From Nostoc sp. NMS4 (lineage in GTDB: Bacteria > Cyanobacteriota > Cyanobacteriia > Cyanobacteriales > Nostocaceae), in contig NZ_JABXKI010000126.1 of NCBI RefSeq assembly GCF_017115095.1, forward strand, positions 1 to 51,819: DNA of 51,819 bases, in the 5' to 3' direction. A program made the translations under genes and the position numbers. How positions within the stretch are numbered: position 1 is the stretch's first letter; the number at the start of each line of letters is the position of its first letter. The notes beneath the pieces were generated by a model, which had not been told where the DNA came from, made no database searches, and saw only the letters and a program-made list of their open reading frames with translations. Below are positions 25,357 to 33,998 of the stretch, one piece after another.

Positions 25357-26082
25357 ATGAGTGGAAATAGCGCCCTAGAGATTTCTCGCGCTTTGGTGGC
25401 GGCATTCTCAACGCAAATGTTCCGCTATTACCAAGATCGCATTCCCCAGGATGCTAGCGTGTTGGTAGTCAGCAATCACCGCAGCTTTATGGATGCACTG
25501 ATTTTAATGGCGGCGTTATCGAGTCCGATTCGTTTTGCTTGTCATCACTACATGGGACAAGTGCCAGTCATGCGGGAGATTGTCACCGGACAATTAGGGT
25601 GTTTTCCCCTGGAGGAACATCAAAACCGCCTGCAAAGCTTTTTTTCGCAATCGCAGGTGCTATTGCAGTCTAAGCAGATGGTAGGAGTCTTTCCAGAAGG
25701 GACTGAACCAATGGTGAAATTTACTCAGCCAAATCATCTGGGTGAGTTTCATCGGGGATTTGCTCATTTGGCATTGCGAGCCGATGTGCAGGATTTAGCT
25801 ATTTTACCCATAGCGATCGCCTCCTTAGAAGAGGTAAACACCAATGGCTTACCCTTAAGGCTTTTGAGTCTATTTGACCCATCAGAACCTTTATTTAACC
25901 AAGGTGGTTGGCATCCTGTGGTAATTTATCGTCGGGTTGCGGTGTTAATCGGTCGCCCTTATTGGATTACGCCCCAACATCATCAAAAATATCATGGCAA
26001 ACAGGCTAGAACTGTTGTGGCTGAACTGACGGAACACTGTCAGGGCGAAATTAGCAATTTACTGCGTCAAGGTTGCTATTAG
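25357..26082 (+). CDS. 1-acylglycerol-3-phosphate acyltransferase-like protein (PlsC superfamily)
   Basis: This 241-residue protein has the acyltransferase motif I as NHRSFMDALI (HX4D), motif III as GVFPEGTEP, and PIAIASLEE as motif IV. These define the PlsC/LPLAT fold that transfers acyl chains to lysophospholipids. The product lacks obvious membrane spans and may be peripheral. It differs from the plsC-type gene near 42.7 kb, so the window encodes two such enzymes. A hydrolase gene begins 66 nt downstream on the same strand, and the two probably form an operon. Substrate is not known. Confidence 0.8.
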   Translation: MSGNSALEISRALVAAFSTQMFRYYQDRIPQDASVLVVSNHRSFMDALILMAALSSPIRFACHHYMGQVPVMREIVTGQLGCFPLEEHQNRLQSFFSQSQVLLQSKQMVGVFPEGTEPMVKFTQPNHLGEFHRGFAHLALRADVQDLAILPIAIASLEEVNTNGLPLRLLSLFDPSEPLFNQGGWHPVVIYRRVAVLIGRPYWITPQHHQKYHGKQARTVVAELTEHCQGEISNLLRQGCY

Positions 26083-26148
26083 AATCAAAAGCACGGAAGC
26101 TTTAGATTAGCAACAATCAGCAGTTCAAAAGTTTTATATCAATGACCA

Positions 26149-26967
26149 ATGACTACCACAGAAGTTGAGCTAAACCCTTGTTTCCTGACTCCTAAACGAG
26201 TCCAGCCAGAGTATCCGCTATTGGTATATTTGCCAGGAATGGATGGAACTGGTCAATTATTGCGATCGCAAACCGCAGGATTAGAAACTGGCTTTGATGT
26301 CCGTTCTTTGGCGCTACCCCGGAAAGACCTTAACACTTGGGATGTCCTAACTAAGAGTGTATTGGACTTGATCGACGCTGAATTAGAAAAAAGTTCTCAG
26401 AGGCCAGTTTACTTGTGTGGCGAGTCCTTTGGTGGTTGCTTGGCCATGAAAGTGGCAATCCAAGCACCCCATTTATTTAAGCGAATTATCCTAATTAATC
26501 CAGCTTCGTCCTTTCATCTTCGCCCTTGGTTGAGTTGGGCATCCCAGTTAACTTACTTAGTGCCATCAGGATTGTATGATGTTGGCGCACTAGGCTTGTT
26601 ACCATTTTTAGCATCTTTGTCACGCATTTCTCCGAGCGATCGCCACGATTTGCTAAAAACTATGCGTTCTGTCCCAGTAGAAACCGTTCTTTGGCGGTTG
26701 TCTTTACTGCGAGAGTTTCATATTGATGAGGAACAGTTAAGTCGCTTAACTCAACCAGTTTTGTTGATTGCCGGTGCTAGCGATCGGCTTTTGCCTTCTG
26801 TAACTGAAGTCAACCGGATAGCAAATATCATACCAAATAACAAGGTTGTAGTGTTGCCCCATTGCGGACACGCTTGCTTGCTAGAGCAAGATACTAATCT
26901 CTATGAAATTCTTAAGGATAACGACTTTTTAGAAAGTCAAGCTGACAAAGATAGAGTTAAAAAGTAA
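26149..26967 (+). CDS. Alpha/beta hydrolase, plastid esterase/lipase-like
   Basis: The 272-residue product has LLVYLPGMDGTGQLL as oxyanion region, CGESFGGCLAMKV as nucleophile elbow, an acid residue in AGASDRLLPS, and the late His in PHCGHACLLEQ, so the catalytic triad is complete. The LPGMDGTG and GHACLLE blocks are reminiscent of plant esterase/lipase/thioesterase proteins such as the phytyl ester synthases; this is a resemblance, not proof. It follows the acyltransferase by 66 nt. A lipid or phytol acyl-transfer role is plausible. Confidence 0.78.
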   Translation: MTTTEVELNPCFLTPKRVQPEYPLLVYLPGMDGTGQLLRSQTAGLETGFDVRSLALPRKDLNTWDVLTKSVLDLIDAELEKSSQRPVYLCGESFGGCLAMKVAIQAPHLFKRIILINPASSFHLRPWLSWASQLTYLVPSGLYDVGALGLLPFLASLSRISPSDRHDLLKTMRSVPVETVLWRLSLLREFHIDEEQLSRLTQPVLLIAGASDRLLPSVTEVNRIANIIPNNKVVVLPHCGHACLLEQDTNLYEILKDNDFLESQADKDRVKK

Positions 26968-27119
26968 AAAGTGTGCTACATATAAATTCAGAGAGTTCAC
27001 AACCTTGATTTTACATTCTTTGGTAAGAAAGGAAAGTAAAGTACATCTAATATCTCGTCACATTCAAATAATATTTGCATTCTTAAAAAGCTTAACCACA
27101 TATTTTTGGAGACTCTCAA

Positions 27120-27356
27120 ATGCTTGCTCTCAAAGAATTTCTCAGCTTAGAATTAGACAAATTGAATGAAGAACAACTCAAACAAGTTAGTGATTTTATT
27201 GCCTTCCTCAAATTCCGCAGCAGAAATATTAGCTGGCAAATAGATAAAAATCAAATGGCTGCTCTTTACAGTGAATTTGCCCAAGAAGATCGTCAACTAG
27301 CGGAGGCAGGATTAGATGAATATGCAGAACTACTTATACAAGAAGATTTGAAATGA
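27120..27356 (+). CDS. Antitoxin of a MazF-type toxin-antitoxin pair
   Basis: The 78-residue product is acidic and helical (FLSLELDKLNEEQLKQVSDF) and overlaps the toxin start by 4 nt (ATGA). Its C-terminal part (FAQEDRQLAEAGLDEYAEL) is typical of the flexible toxin-binding segment of cyanobacterial antitoxins. No classic AbrB or ribbon-helix-helix fold is obvious. TTTTTGGAGACT upstream of ATG is a good ribosome-binding site. Role as antitoxin is inferred from gene order. Confidence 0.7.
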   Translation: MLALKEFLSLELDKLNEEQLKQVSDFIAFLKFRSRNISWQIDKNQMAALYSEFAQEDRQLAEAGLDEYAELLIQEDLK

Positions 27357-27700
27357 CGGTTCAACGAGGTGAAGTATGGCTAGCCAATTTAGACCCTACC
27401 AAGGGTTCTGAACAAGGAGGCACAAGACCAGTTATTCTTTTTCAAGATAATATTGTTGCCGAATTCTCCACCACCATCATCACCATTCCTCTAACAACAA
27501 ATTTGCGTCGTGCATCTTTGCCAACCTGTTTATTAATTCAAAGTGGTGAAGGTGGATTAGAACGGGATTCAGTTGCTCTTTGCCACCAATTGCGGGTAAT
27601 TGATAAAACAAGATTGCAAATAAAACTGGGCATTCTGACTCCAGAAATCCTGACTATTTTAGAAGGTAAAGTGTTGTTGACATTAGGTTATCAGTTGTAA
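27353..27700 (+). CDS. PemK/MazF-family toxin (endoribonuclease)
   Basis: The 115-residue product starts VQRGEVWLANLDPTKGSEQG and continues GTRPVILFQ, the signature of MazF/PemK toxins that cleave mRNA. The Arg in GGTRPV and the Thr/Ser in ITIPLTTN fit the active-site region. The protein is complete. Translation is coupled to the antitoxin by ATGA overlap. Together they look like a normal type II module; no mobile element is directly attached. Confidence 0.88.
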   Translation: MTVQRGEVWLANLDPTKGSEQGGTRPVILFQDNIVAEFSTTIITIPLTTNLRRASLPTCLLIQSGEGGLERDSVALCHQLRVIDKTRLQIKLGILTPEILTILEGKVLLTLGYQL

Positions 27701-27852
27701 AATTAGAACCTCTGTCATCCATCTTATGTCTATAGTTCAAGCTCAGAATAATTCCTATTTGTTCTGACGAATTGTACTTATCGAGAGATGTCAAAGCCCC
27801 TCAAAATTCGCTACAACCAAAAGAGAGAGGCTTTACAAGATGGTGTCAAGCA

Positions 27853-29019
27853 ATGGCAGACAAACCCCAAAAAACAGAGGTGAATAAATTAGTTAATTCA
27901 CCCAGAGAAACTTCAGAAGTAGGAATTCCGGGTCAATCATCAATAGAAAATGAACCGTCTATAGTAGAGTCTTTAATTAAAACTGTTGCTGAGACTGGCC
28001 AAACAATTTTAGATACAGCGATAGTGGTGGGAGAAGCGATCGCAAAACAAACACACAAGTTAATTGAGCAAACAACTCAAACTAGTGGTCAGGCTGTGAA
28101 TCACCTTAGCGAAAATTGGCTAATTAGAAAACTATCTGGAGTATTAAATCTCAATTGGCTGATTAATGATACTAACCTTGTTGATTTAGAACAAGCAGAA
28201 GCGGCGGTAAACAAGCTCAAAAAACAATATCCAAATGAATCACCCAGCCAGCTTGCCCACCGAATCATGGTGGAAAAAGCAACTAAAGCAGCCACGGTTG
28301 GATTAGCTACTAGTTTTTTGCCAGGAATAGCAGTGGCATTGTTGGCAATTGATTTAACAGCCACAACAAAATTGCAGTCAGAAATGCTTTATCAAATTGC
28401 ATCTGTCTACGGTCTAGATTTAAAAGATCCTGCCCGTAAAGGTGAAATTTTGGCAATTTTTGGTTTGGCTTTGGGTGGAGGACGTTTGTTGAAAGCTGCG
28501 GGGTTAGGCTTGCTGCGAAATGTGCCTTTAGCGGGTGCTGTTATTGGAGCTAGTTCAAATGCGACGATGATCTATTCATTGGGGTATGCTGCTTGTCGAT
28601 TTTACGAAACCAAGCTAGATGAATCTACTTCCTTGGCATCGCCGCAGACATTGGCAACATTAAAAGCCGAAAGTGAAGAGTATCTAGAAAGTGCGATCGC
28701 TCAACAAGCTCTCATGGATCAAATTTTAGTTCATACGATCCTAGCTAGTCATCCCGAAAAGACTTGGCAAGAAATTCTACCAGAATTAAAAGCTCTAAAC
28801 CTCAGTCCTACTTCGTTGGATGCCATTGCCGAAAATATCAAATCGCCTAAGCCTTTAGATGTATTGCTCAATCAATTGAATCGGGATTTTGCCATACCCT
28901 TATTGGCTCAATGTTACAAAATTGCCCAGCTTGATAATCAGATTACAGCACCTGAGCAAAAAATCATAGCAGCGATCGCCAGCAAATTTGATATTGATAC
29001 AAATAGAATTGGGGCATAG
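27853..29019 (+). CDS. EcsC-like protein with hydrophobic glycine-rich core
   Basis: The protein has a polar, Thr/Glu-rich N-terminal part, a hydrophobic Gly/Ala-rich central region (ATVGLATSFLPGIAVALLAID, shown here in part) with an ILAIFGLALGGGRLLKAAG segment, and a helical C-terminal third ending in APEQKIIAAIASKFDID that resembles TerB-like domains. The centre matches EcsC-family proteins as I recall them. ATG 27853 gives 388 residues; an in-frame TTG at 27772 would add 27 residues and neither has a strong ribosome-binding site. It may associate with membranes. Function is unknown. Confidence 0.65.
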   Translation: MADKPQKTEVNKLVNSPRETSEVGIPGQSSIENEPSIVESLIKTVAETGQTILDTAIVVGEAIAKQTHKLIEQTTQTSGQAVNHLSENWLIRKLSGVLNLNWLINDTNLVDLEQAEAAVNKLKKQYPNESPSQLAHRIMVEKATKAATVGLATSFLPGIAVALLAIDLTATTKLQSEMLYQIASVYGLDLKDPARKGEILAIFGLALGGGRLLKAAGLGLLRNVPLAGAVIGASSNATMIYSLGYAACRFYETKLDESTSLASPQTLATLKAESEEYLESAIAQQALMDQILVHTILASHPEKTWQEILPELKALNLSPTSLDAIAENIKSPKPLDVLLNQLNRDFAIPLLAQCYKIAQLDNQITAPEQKIIAAIASKFDIDTNRIGA

Positions 29020-29053
29020 GGCAGCATAGGTAAAAAAGTGGAGTTCATGCTTT

Positions 29054-29110
29054 ATTAACGAGTCTTTGATACTCGTTAATAGAGTTCTTAAAGACTCATT
29101 AATAATGAGT
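29054..29110. terminator. Two consecutive hairpins after the EcsC-like gene
   Basis: ATTAACGAGT (29054-29063) and ACTCGTTAAT (29071-29080) are perfect complements with a 7-nt loop. ACTCATT and AATGAGT (29094-29110) form a second stem. They lie 35 nt past the stop and may end the transcript, although T tracts are short. Confidence 0.5.
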
Positions 29111-29234
29111 GCTATTTATACTAATTAGCTAAATATCTGCTTAATTCCGCAGAACAATTTTTACATTACTCAAGTTTGTGAGATAGTGAGGCGCGGGTAA
29201 TCGAGGTTTCGATTGAGGAAATGCATTCTACATG

Positions 29235-29717
29235 TTATGCCTTCTTACCTGCTACTGGTTCAGCTATATTTTCCATATCGACCAGATTCCACTTTAAGCC
29301 TTTGCTCCTATATATACGCTTTTGCAAATTTGGATAGTCACCGATATCATGGTCTAGCCTTTGACCAACTACTATACATTTGAATATAGAATTGCCCGTG
29401 TTTTTCAGCTGGTGCGGCTTACCACCAGCGCGATATCCAATAAAATCTCCTGCTTTAACTGGATAAACGCTTTCTCCAATTGTTGCCTCAGCTTCTCCCT
29501 CAAGAACGTATACGCACTCTTCTTCGTGATAGTGCATATGAAGCTCCGTTGATTCACGTCCAGGCTCTACTTCAATGATGTGAAAACCGATATTTTTTAA
29601 ACCTGTCAAATCTCCTAAAGACTTATTCAGTCTGCGAGCATTGGAGTTGAGAAAATGTGTTTTTTCTAGTCCTTCATAAGACTCAATCTCTTCTTTGGTG
29701 ACTAAATACTTTTCCAT
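29235..29717 (-). CDS. Cupin-domain protein
   Basis: The 160-residue product has one cupin barrel. ELHMHYHEEECVYVLEGEAE supplies motif 1 (HxHxxxE pattern with His, His and Glu) and GDFIGYRAGGKPHQLKN gives motif 2 with its His. These residues are expected to hold a metal ion. The fold occurs in small-molecule dioxygenases, isomerases and sensors, so the reaction cannot be named. The N-terminus is helical, and there is no signal peptide. It is convergent with the EcsC-like gene. Confidence 0.82.
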   Translation of the reverse strand: MEKYLVTKEEIESYEGLEKTHFLNSNARRLNKSLGDLTGLKNIGFHIIEVEPGRESTELHMHYHEEECVYVLEGEAEATIGESVYPVKAGDFIGYRAGGKPHQLKNTGNSIFKCIVVGQRLDHDIGDYPNLQKRIYRSKGLKWNLVDMENIAEPVAGKKA

Positions 29718-30023
29718 TTCTTGATACCAAGGTGCTAAGAAAATTTGATGGTGAACAAGCGAGGGGCTTAAAGATGAATTAAGGCGGCAGTTAAAACAGG
29801 TTCAAGGGTTCCATGTCAGCAGAAGCGATGCCTACGGCGGTAAACTACGCTTCTATTTGTGGATGGAATTATATCATCACCTCGTTATTAAGTGCAACTT
29901 CATAGAGAATTGGTATAACCCCTGCTCCCCCAATGCCAATGCCCCATCCCCACTCCCCTCAGCCTGAAACCAGAATTTTGAGCAATACTGGTACAGGAAG
30001 GAATATTTACACAAAATCCCAAA
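29718..30023. other. Intergenic region with a palindromic repeat
   Basis: These 306 bases lie between divergent cupin and pepA genes. AGAAGCG (29821-29827) and CGCTTCT (29848-29854) bracket GCCTACGGCGG, a form of the common Nostoc palindrome. Further on there is a C-rich run with AATGCCAATGCCCCATCCCC at about 29932-29951, of the same type as the insert in mutS2. No gene is seen. Confidence 0.5.
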
Positions 30024-31505
30024 ATGAAAATTCAACCTAGTGATAAGCCTTTGCTAGAGTGGGCAGGAGATAGTTTAGCAATTGGATTATTTGAAGATGC
30101 AGTGGAGTTAACCGGAGAACTAGCTACTTTAGATCAAAAGTTTTCTGGGGTCTTAAAAGAACTGATTGCTGAAGAAGAATTTAAAGGTAAAGCCAATAGC
30201 ACTATTTTTACCCGTGTGAATGCTGGTAGCCCAGTGCGGAAATTGATTTTGGTAGGTTTAGGCAAACCAGATGCACTAAAACAAGATAATCTGCGTCGTG
30301 CGGCTGCGGCTGTAGCTAGGGTAGGAAAAAAGCAAAAAAGCAAAATTCTGGGTTTTAGTTTTCCATTATGGAACAACGATCCAGCAGCAAGCGCCCAAGC
30401 GATCGCAGAAGGTGTGGAATTAGCACTTTATCAAGATATTCGCTTTAAATCCGAACCCGAAGAGAAAGGTTCACAAATAGAAAGTGTAGATTTACTGGGT
30501 TTTGGTGGACAAGAAGCCGCCATCACCCGCGCAAATCAAATTGTTTCTGGGGTAAATTTGGCACGGCAGCTAGTAGCAGCACCAGCCAACGCAGTCACAC
30601 CAATCACTTTAGCGGAAACTGCTCAAGCGATCGCTAAAGAACACGGTTTACAACTGGAAATTCTGGAACGAGAAGACTGTGAAAAATTGGGCATGGGTGC
30701 ATTTTTGGGAGTAGCCCAAGCTTCCGATTTGCCACCGAAATTCATTCACCTAACTTACAAGCCAGAAGGTACACCCAAAAAGAAACTAGCAATTATTGGC
30801 AAAGGTGTAACCTTCGATTCCGGCGGACTCAACATTAAAGGTGCTGGTAGCGGCATCGAAACCATGAAGATGGATATGGGCGGTGCAGCTGCCACTTTAG
30901 GCGCAGCAAAAGCAATTGCTCAACTCAAGCCAGATGTTGAAGTTCACTTTATTTCGGCAGCGACTGAAAACATGATTAGCGGTCACGCTATGCACCCTGG
31001 AGACATTCTCACAGCATCAAACGGCAAAACAATCGAAGTAAACAACACTGACGCTGAAGGACGTTTGACCCTAGCAGATGCCTTAGTGTATGCCGACAAA
31101 TTGGGATTAGATGCGATCGTTGATTTAGCTACCCTGACTGGTGCTAACGTCATTGCATTAGGCGATGATATTGCTGGTTTGTACACTCCTGATGATGCTG
31201 TAGCCTCTCAAATAGAGAAAGCTGCCCAAACTTCAGGAGAGAAGATTTGGCGGATGCCAATGGAAGAAAAATATTTTGAAGGCTTAAAATCTGGTATTGC
31301 GGACATGAAAAATACAGGGCCGCGTCCAGGTGGTGCAATTACCGCCGCTCTTTTCCTGAAGCAATTCGTTAAACAAACCCCTTGGGCGCACATAGATATT
31401 GCTGGCCCAGTCTGGACAGATAAAGAAAATGGTTACAACGGCGCAGGGGCAACTGGCTACGGCGTTCGGACGCTAGTTGATTGGGTGCTGGGTGCTGGTG
31501 AGTAA
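30024..31505 (+). CDS. pepA: Leucyl aminopeptidase (M17)
   Basis: The 493-residue product is a cytosol aminopeptidase that removes N-terminal residues, leucine by preference, using two metal ions. The metal and catalytic residues lie in [14 protein letters not shown] (Lys and Asp), MKMDMGGAA (Asp) and [15 protein letters not shown] (Asp, Glu and Arg). The N-terminal domain and the C-terminal catalytic domain are both complete and length is normal. The ATG at 30024 follows a weak purine-rich site. It is a single transcription unit, followed by an inverted repeat. Confidence 0.95.
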   Translation: MKIQPSDKPLLEWAGDSLAIGLFEDAVELTGELATLDQKFSGVLKELIAEEEFKGKANSTIFTRVNAGSPVRKLILVGLGKPDALKQDNLRRAAAAVARVGKKQKSKILGFSFPLWNNDPAASAQAIAEGVELALYQDIRFKSEPEEKGSQIESVDLLGFGGQEAAITRANQIVSGVNLARQLVAAPANAVTPITLAETAQAIAKEHGLQLEILEREDCEKLGMGAFLGVAQASDLPPKFIHLTYKPEGTPKKKLAIIGKGVTFDSGGLNIKGAGSGIETMKMDMGGAAATLGAAKAIAQLKPDVEVHFISAATENMISGHAMHPGDILTASNGKTIEVNNTDAEGRLTLADALVYADKLGLDAIVDLATLTGANVIALGDDIAGLYTPDDAVASQIEKAAQTSGEKIWRMPMEEKYFEGLKSGIADMKNTGPRPGGAITAALFLKQFVKQTPWAHIDIAGPVWTDKENGYNGAGATGYGVRTLVDWVLGAGE

Positions 31506-31577
31506 GAATTTTAGATTTTAGATTTTGGATTTTAGATTGAAATTTAATCCAAAATCTAAAATTCAAAATCCAAAATT
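31506..31577. repeat. Inverted repeat of TTTTAGATT units
   Basis: ATTTTAGATTTTGGATTTTA is mirrored by AATCCAAAATCTAAAATTC within 72 bases just past the pepA stop. It can fold into a long AT-rich hairpin and may help end the pepA transcript. Next to it, C-rich ATGCCCCATGCCC units run to about 31611. Confidence 0.6.
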
Positions 31578-31747
31578 GAATTGCCCCATGCCCAATGCCC
31601 CATGCCCAGTACCCAAATTCGTGCTATCTTGAGCTTGCCAGCAAAAATTGTTGCAATCGTAACAGAATTAATTTGGCGGTCAGAAAGTTAAGCTTTTTCG
31701 GCAAAGCCATCTGGTAAAATTTGTAAGGTTTCTAGAAGCTGTGAGCA

Positions 31748-32770
31748 ATGGGATCGACTCGTGTACGGATCGCAATTGACGCAATGGGAGGGGATCACGC
31801 ACCCGGCGAAATCGTTGCTGGCGCATTGCGGGCAAGAGAGGAATTGGGTGTAGATGTATTGTTGGTTGGTGATCCCCAACAAATAGAAGCTGCCTTGCCA
31901 TCAAAAACAAGTTTAGGGCAGGTAGAGATCGTGACTGCTGAGGAAGCGATCGCTATGGATGAGGAGCCTTTAAATGCAGTTAGACGCAAACGCAAGGCTT
32001 CTGTGAATGTGGCGATGGATTTAGTCAAGCAGCAAAAAGCCGATGCCGTATTTTCTGCTGGCCACTCTGGGGCGGCTATGGCATCAGCTTTGCTCCGCTT
32101 AGGACGATTGCCAGGAATCGATCGCCCAGCGATCGGGACAGTTTTTCCGACGATTATTGCTGGTAAGCCAGTGCTAGTACTTGATGTGGGCGCAAATGTA
32201 GATTGCCGTCCCAAGTTTTTAGAGCAGTTTGGCGTTATGGGATCGGCTTACAGTCAGTATGTCTTGGGTACAACTGAACCCAAGGTGGGTTTGCTGAATA
32301 TCGGCGAAGAAGACTCTAAAGGCAATGATGCAGCCGTCCGCGCTCATCAACTACTACGCGAAAATTCCCAAATTAATTTTATTGGCAATGCTGAAGGGCG
32401 TGATGTGCTTTCCGGTCGCTTTGATGTAATTGTCTGCGATGGCTTTGTGGGCAATGTATTATTAAAATTTGCCGAAGCCGTCGGAGAAGTGATTCTGCAA
32501 ATCCTACGGGAAGAATTACCCCAAGGATTGCACGGTCAAATCGGTTCAGCACTCTTAAAACCCAACCTGAAGCGGGTTAAGCAGCGAATGGATCACGCCG
32601 AACACGGCGGCGCTTTGCTGTTAGGCGTGGCCGGAGTCTGTTTAATTGGTCACGGTAGTTCACAAGCACCTTCAATTTTTAATGCAATTCGCATGGCAAA
32701 AGAAGCTGTTGACAATCAGGTGATACAACGAATTCAGTCCCAATATATCTTAGAGCGCGAGAGCGGTTAG
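31748..32770 (+). CDS. plsX: Phosphate acyltransferase PlsX
   Basis: PlsX converts acyl-ACP and phosphate into acyl-phosphate, the first step to phosphatidic acid in the PlsX/PlsY route. The 340-residue product begins VRIAIDAMGGDHAPGEIVAG, the family signature. Other conserved parts are VFSAGHSGAAMASALLRLG, GKPVLVLDVGANVDCRP, and FDVIVCDGFVGNVLLKFAE. It is the first of three genes of fatty acid and lipid synthesis on the plus strand. A tandem-repeat spacer separates it from fabH. Confidence 0.95.
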   Translation: MGSTRVRIAIDAMGGDHAPGEIVAGALRAREELGVDVLLVGDPQQIEAALPSKTSLGQVEIVTAEEAIAMDEEPLNAVRRKRKASVNVAMDLVKQQKADAVFSAGHSGAAMASALLRLGRLPGIDRPAIGTVFPTIIAGKPVLVLDVGANVDCRPKFLEQFGVMGSAYSQYVLGTTEPKVGLLNIGEEDSKGNDAAVRAHQLLRENSQINFIGNAEGRDVLSGRFDVIVCDGFVGNVLLKFAEAVGEVILQILREELPQGLHGQIGSALLKPNLKRVKQRMDHAEHGGALLLGVAGVCLIGHGSSQAPSIFNAIRMAKEAVDNQVIQRIQSQYILERESG

Positions 32771-32880
32771 TCATTGGTCATTGGTCATTGGTCATTGGTC
32801 ATTAGTCATTGGTCATTGGTCATTGGTTATTTGCAAAGGACAACTGACAAAGGACAAATGACAACTGACAAAAGACAAAA
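32771..32880. repeat. Heptamer tandem repeats with inverted halves (plsX-fabH gap)
   Basis: TCATTGG units (with one TCATTAG) run from 32771 to about 32827, and (GG)ACAAATGAC/AACTGACAAA units run from about 32836 to 32880. The two halves are complementary in character and could fold together. They match Nostoc short tandemly repeated sequences. Confidence 0.8.
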
Positions 32881-32904
32881 AGCTGATAGTTTGGGGGATT
32901 AGGA

Positions 32905-33897
32905 GTGCAAAACTTAGGCGTAGCAATTATCGGAAGCGGCTCGGCAGTACCAGCAACTTCCCTACACAACCAGACATTGAGTGAACTAGTTGAAACATCG
33001 GATGAGTGGATAACCACAAGAACGGGAATTCGTCAACGTCGATTAGCTCTGCCCTCTGAGTCCTTAAGTATACTCGCTACTGCCGCCAGCAGTCAGGCGA
33101 TCGCAGCTTCAGGAATTAAACCAGAAGACCTAGACCTGATTCTACTAGCGACTTCCACCCCTGATGATTTGTTTGGTACTGCTTGTCAAGTACAGGCTCA
33201 ATTGGGAGCCACCAACGCAGTCGCCTTTGACTTGACCGCAGCCTGTTCCGGCTTTGTGTTTGGTTTGGTGACAGCAGCCCAATACATTAGAACCGGTGTC
33301 TATAGAAATGTACTGTTGATCGGGGCAGATATCCTCTCTCGCTGGGTAGATTGGGAAGATCGGCGGACTTGTGTATTGTTTGGTGATGGTGCTGGGGCAG
33401 TTGTCTTACAGGCTGCCAAAAGCGATCGCTTATTAGGATTTGCACTTAAAAGCGATGGTACTCAAAACCATTACCTCAACCTTGCTTATGCAGGTGCTTC
33501 CCAAGAACTGCTGACTGATGTAAATATCACCAAAGGCACTTACCAACCGATTACGATGAACGGCAAAGAAGTCTACCGCTTTGCTATCCAAAAAGTGCCA
33601 GAAATAATTGATAAAGCCTTGTTTCAAGCTAACATCAGCGTCGATCAAATAGATTGGCTGATATTGCATCAAGCCAATCAGCGAATTATCGATGCCGTTG
33701 CCCAACGCCTGAATATCCCAGAACATAAAGTTATTAGTAATCTCGCCCAGTACGGCAATACCTCAGCTGCTTCCATCCCCTTAGCTTTAGATGAAGCAGT
33801 ACGACAAGGTAAAATTAAACCCAATGACATCGTTGCTGCATCGGGCTTTGGTGCCGGTCTCACCTGGGGCGCGGCAATCTTTCAATGGGGAAGATAA
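32905..33897 (+). CDS. fabH: Beta-ketoacyl-ACP synthase III
   Basis: FabH condenses acetyl-CoA with malonyl-ACP to start fatty acid synthesis. The catalytic Cys is in TAACSGFVFGL, the His in LHQANQRI and the Asn in YGNTSAAS, completing the Cys-His-Asn triad. The N-terminal segment DEWITTRTGIRQRR is the CoA-binding region. Start is GTG 32905, with GGGGGATTAGGA upstream. The length, 330 residues, is usual. It lies between plsX and fabD in the same orientation. Confidence 0.96.
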   Translation: MQNLGVAIIGSGSAVPATSLHNQTLSELVETSDEWITTRTGIRQRRLALPSESLSILATAASSQAIAASGIKPEDLDLILLATSTPDDLFGTACQVQAQLGATNAVAFDLTAACSGFVFGLVTAAQYIRTGVYRNVLLIGADILSRWVDWEDRRTCVLFGDGAGAVVLQAAKSDRLLGFALKSDGTQNHYLNLAYAGASQELLTDVNITKGTYQPITMNGKEVYRFAIQKVPEIIDKALFQANISVDQIDWLILHQANQRIIDAVAQRLNIPEHKVISNLAQYGNTSAASIPLALDEAVRQGKIKPNDIVAASGFGAGLTWGAAIFQWGR

Positions 33898-33902
33898 TCT
33901 AT

Positions 33903-33998
33903 TGTCCTTTGTCATTAGTCCTTTGTCCTTTGTTATGCACTAATAACCAATGACAAATGACAAATGACAAATGACCAATGACCACTGACTATTGACAA
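33903..33998. repeat. Heptamer tandem repeats with inverted halves (fabH-fabD gap)
   Basis: TTGTCCTTTGTCATTAGTCC-type units (33903-33937) are followed by CAATGACAAATGAC-type units (33949-33998). The arms are complementary in part and could form a hairpin directly before fabD. The last CAAATGA unit contains the ATG used as the fabD start. Confidence 0.8.

Noticed and set aside
27120..29019. Defence island built around the MazF-type pair
   Set aside because: The neighbours are an EcsC-like protein and lipid enzymes; no restriction, CBASS, Thoeris or similar genes are present.
29790..29870. A GGTTCAAGGG stretch that recalls a tRNA T-loop
   Set aside because: No acceptor, D or anticodon stems could be drawn around it; it lies next to a palindromic repeat instead.
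32771..32880. Regularly spaced repeats that might be taken for CRISPR
   Set aside because: Units are contiguous heptamers without spacers and no cas gene is near; they are short tandem repeats.
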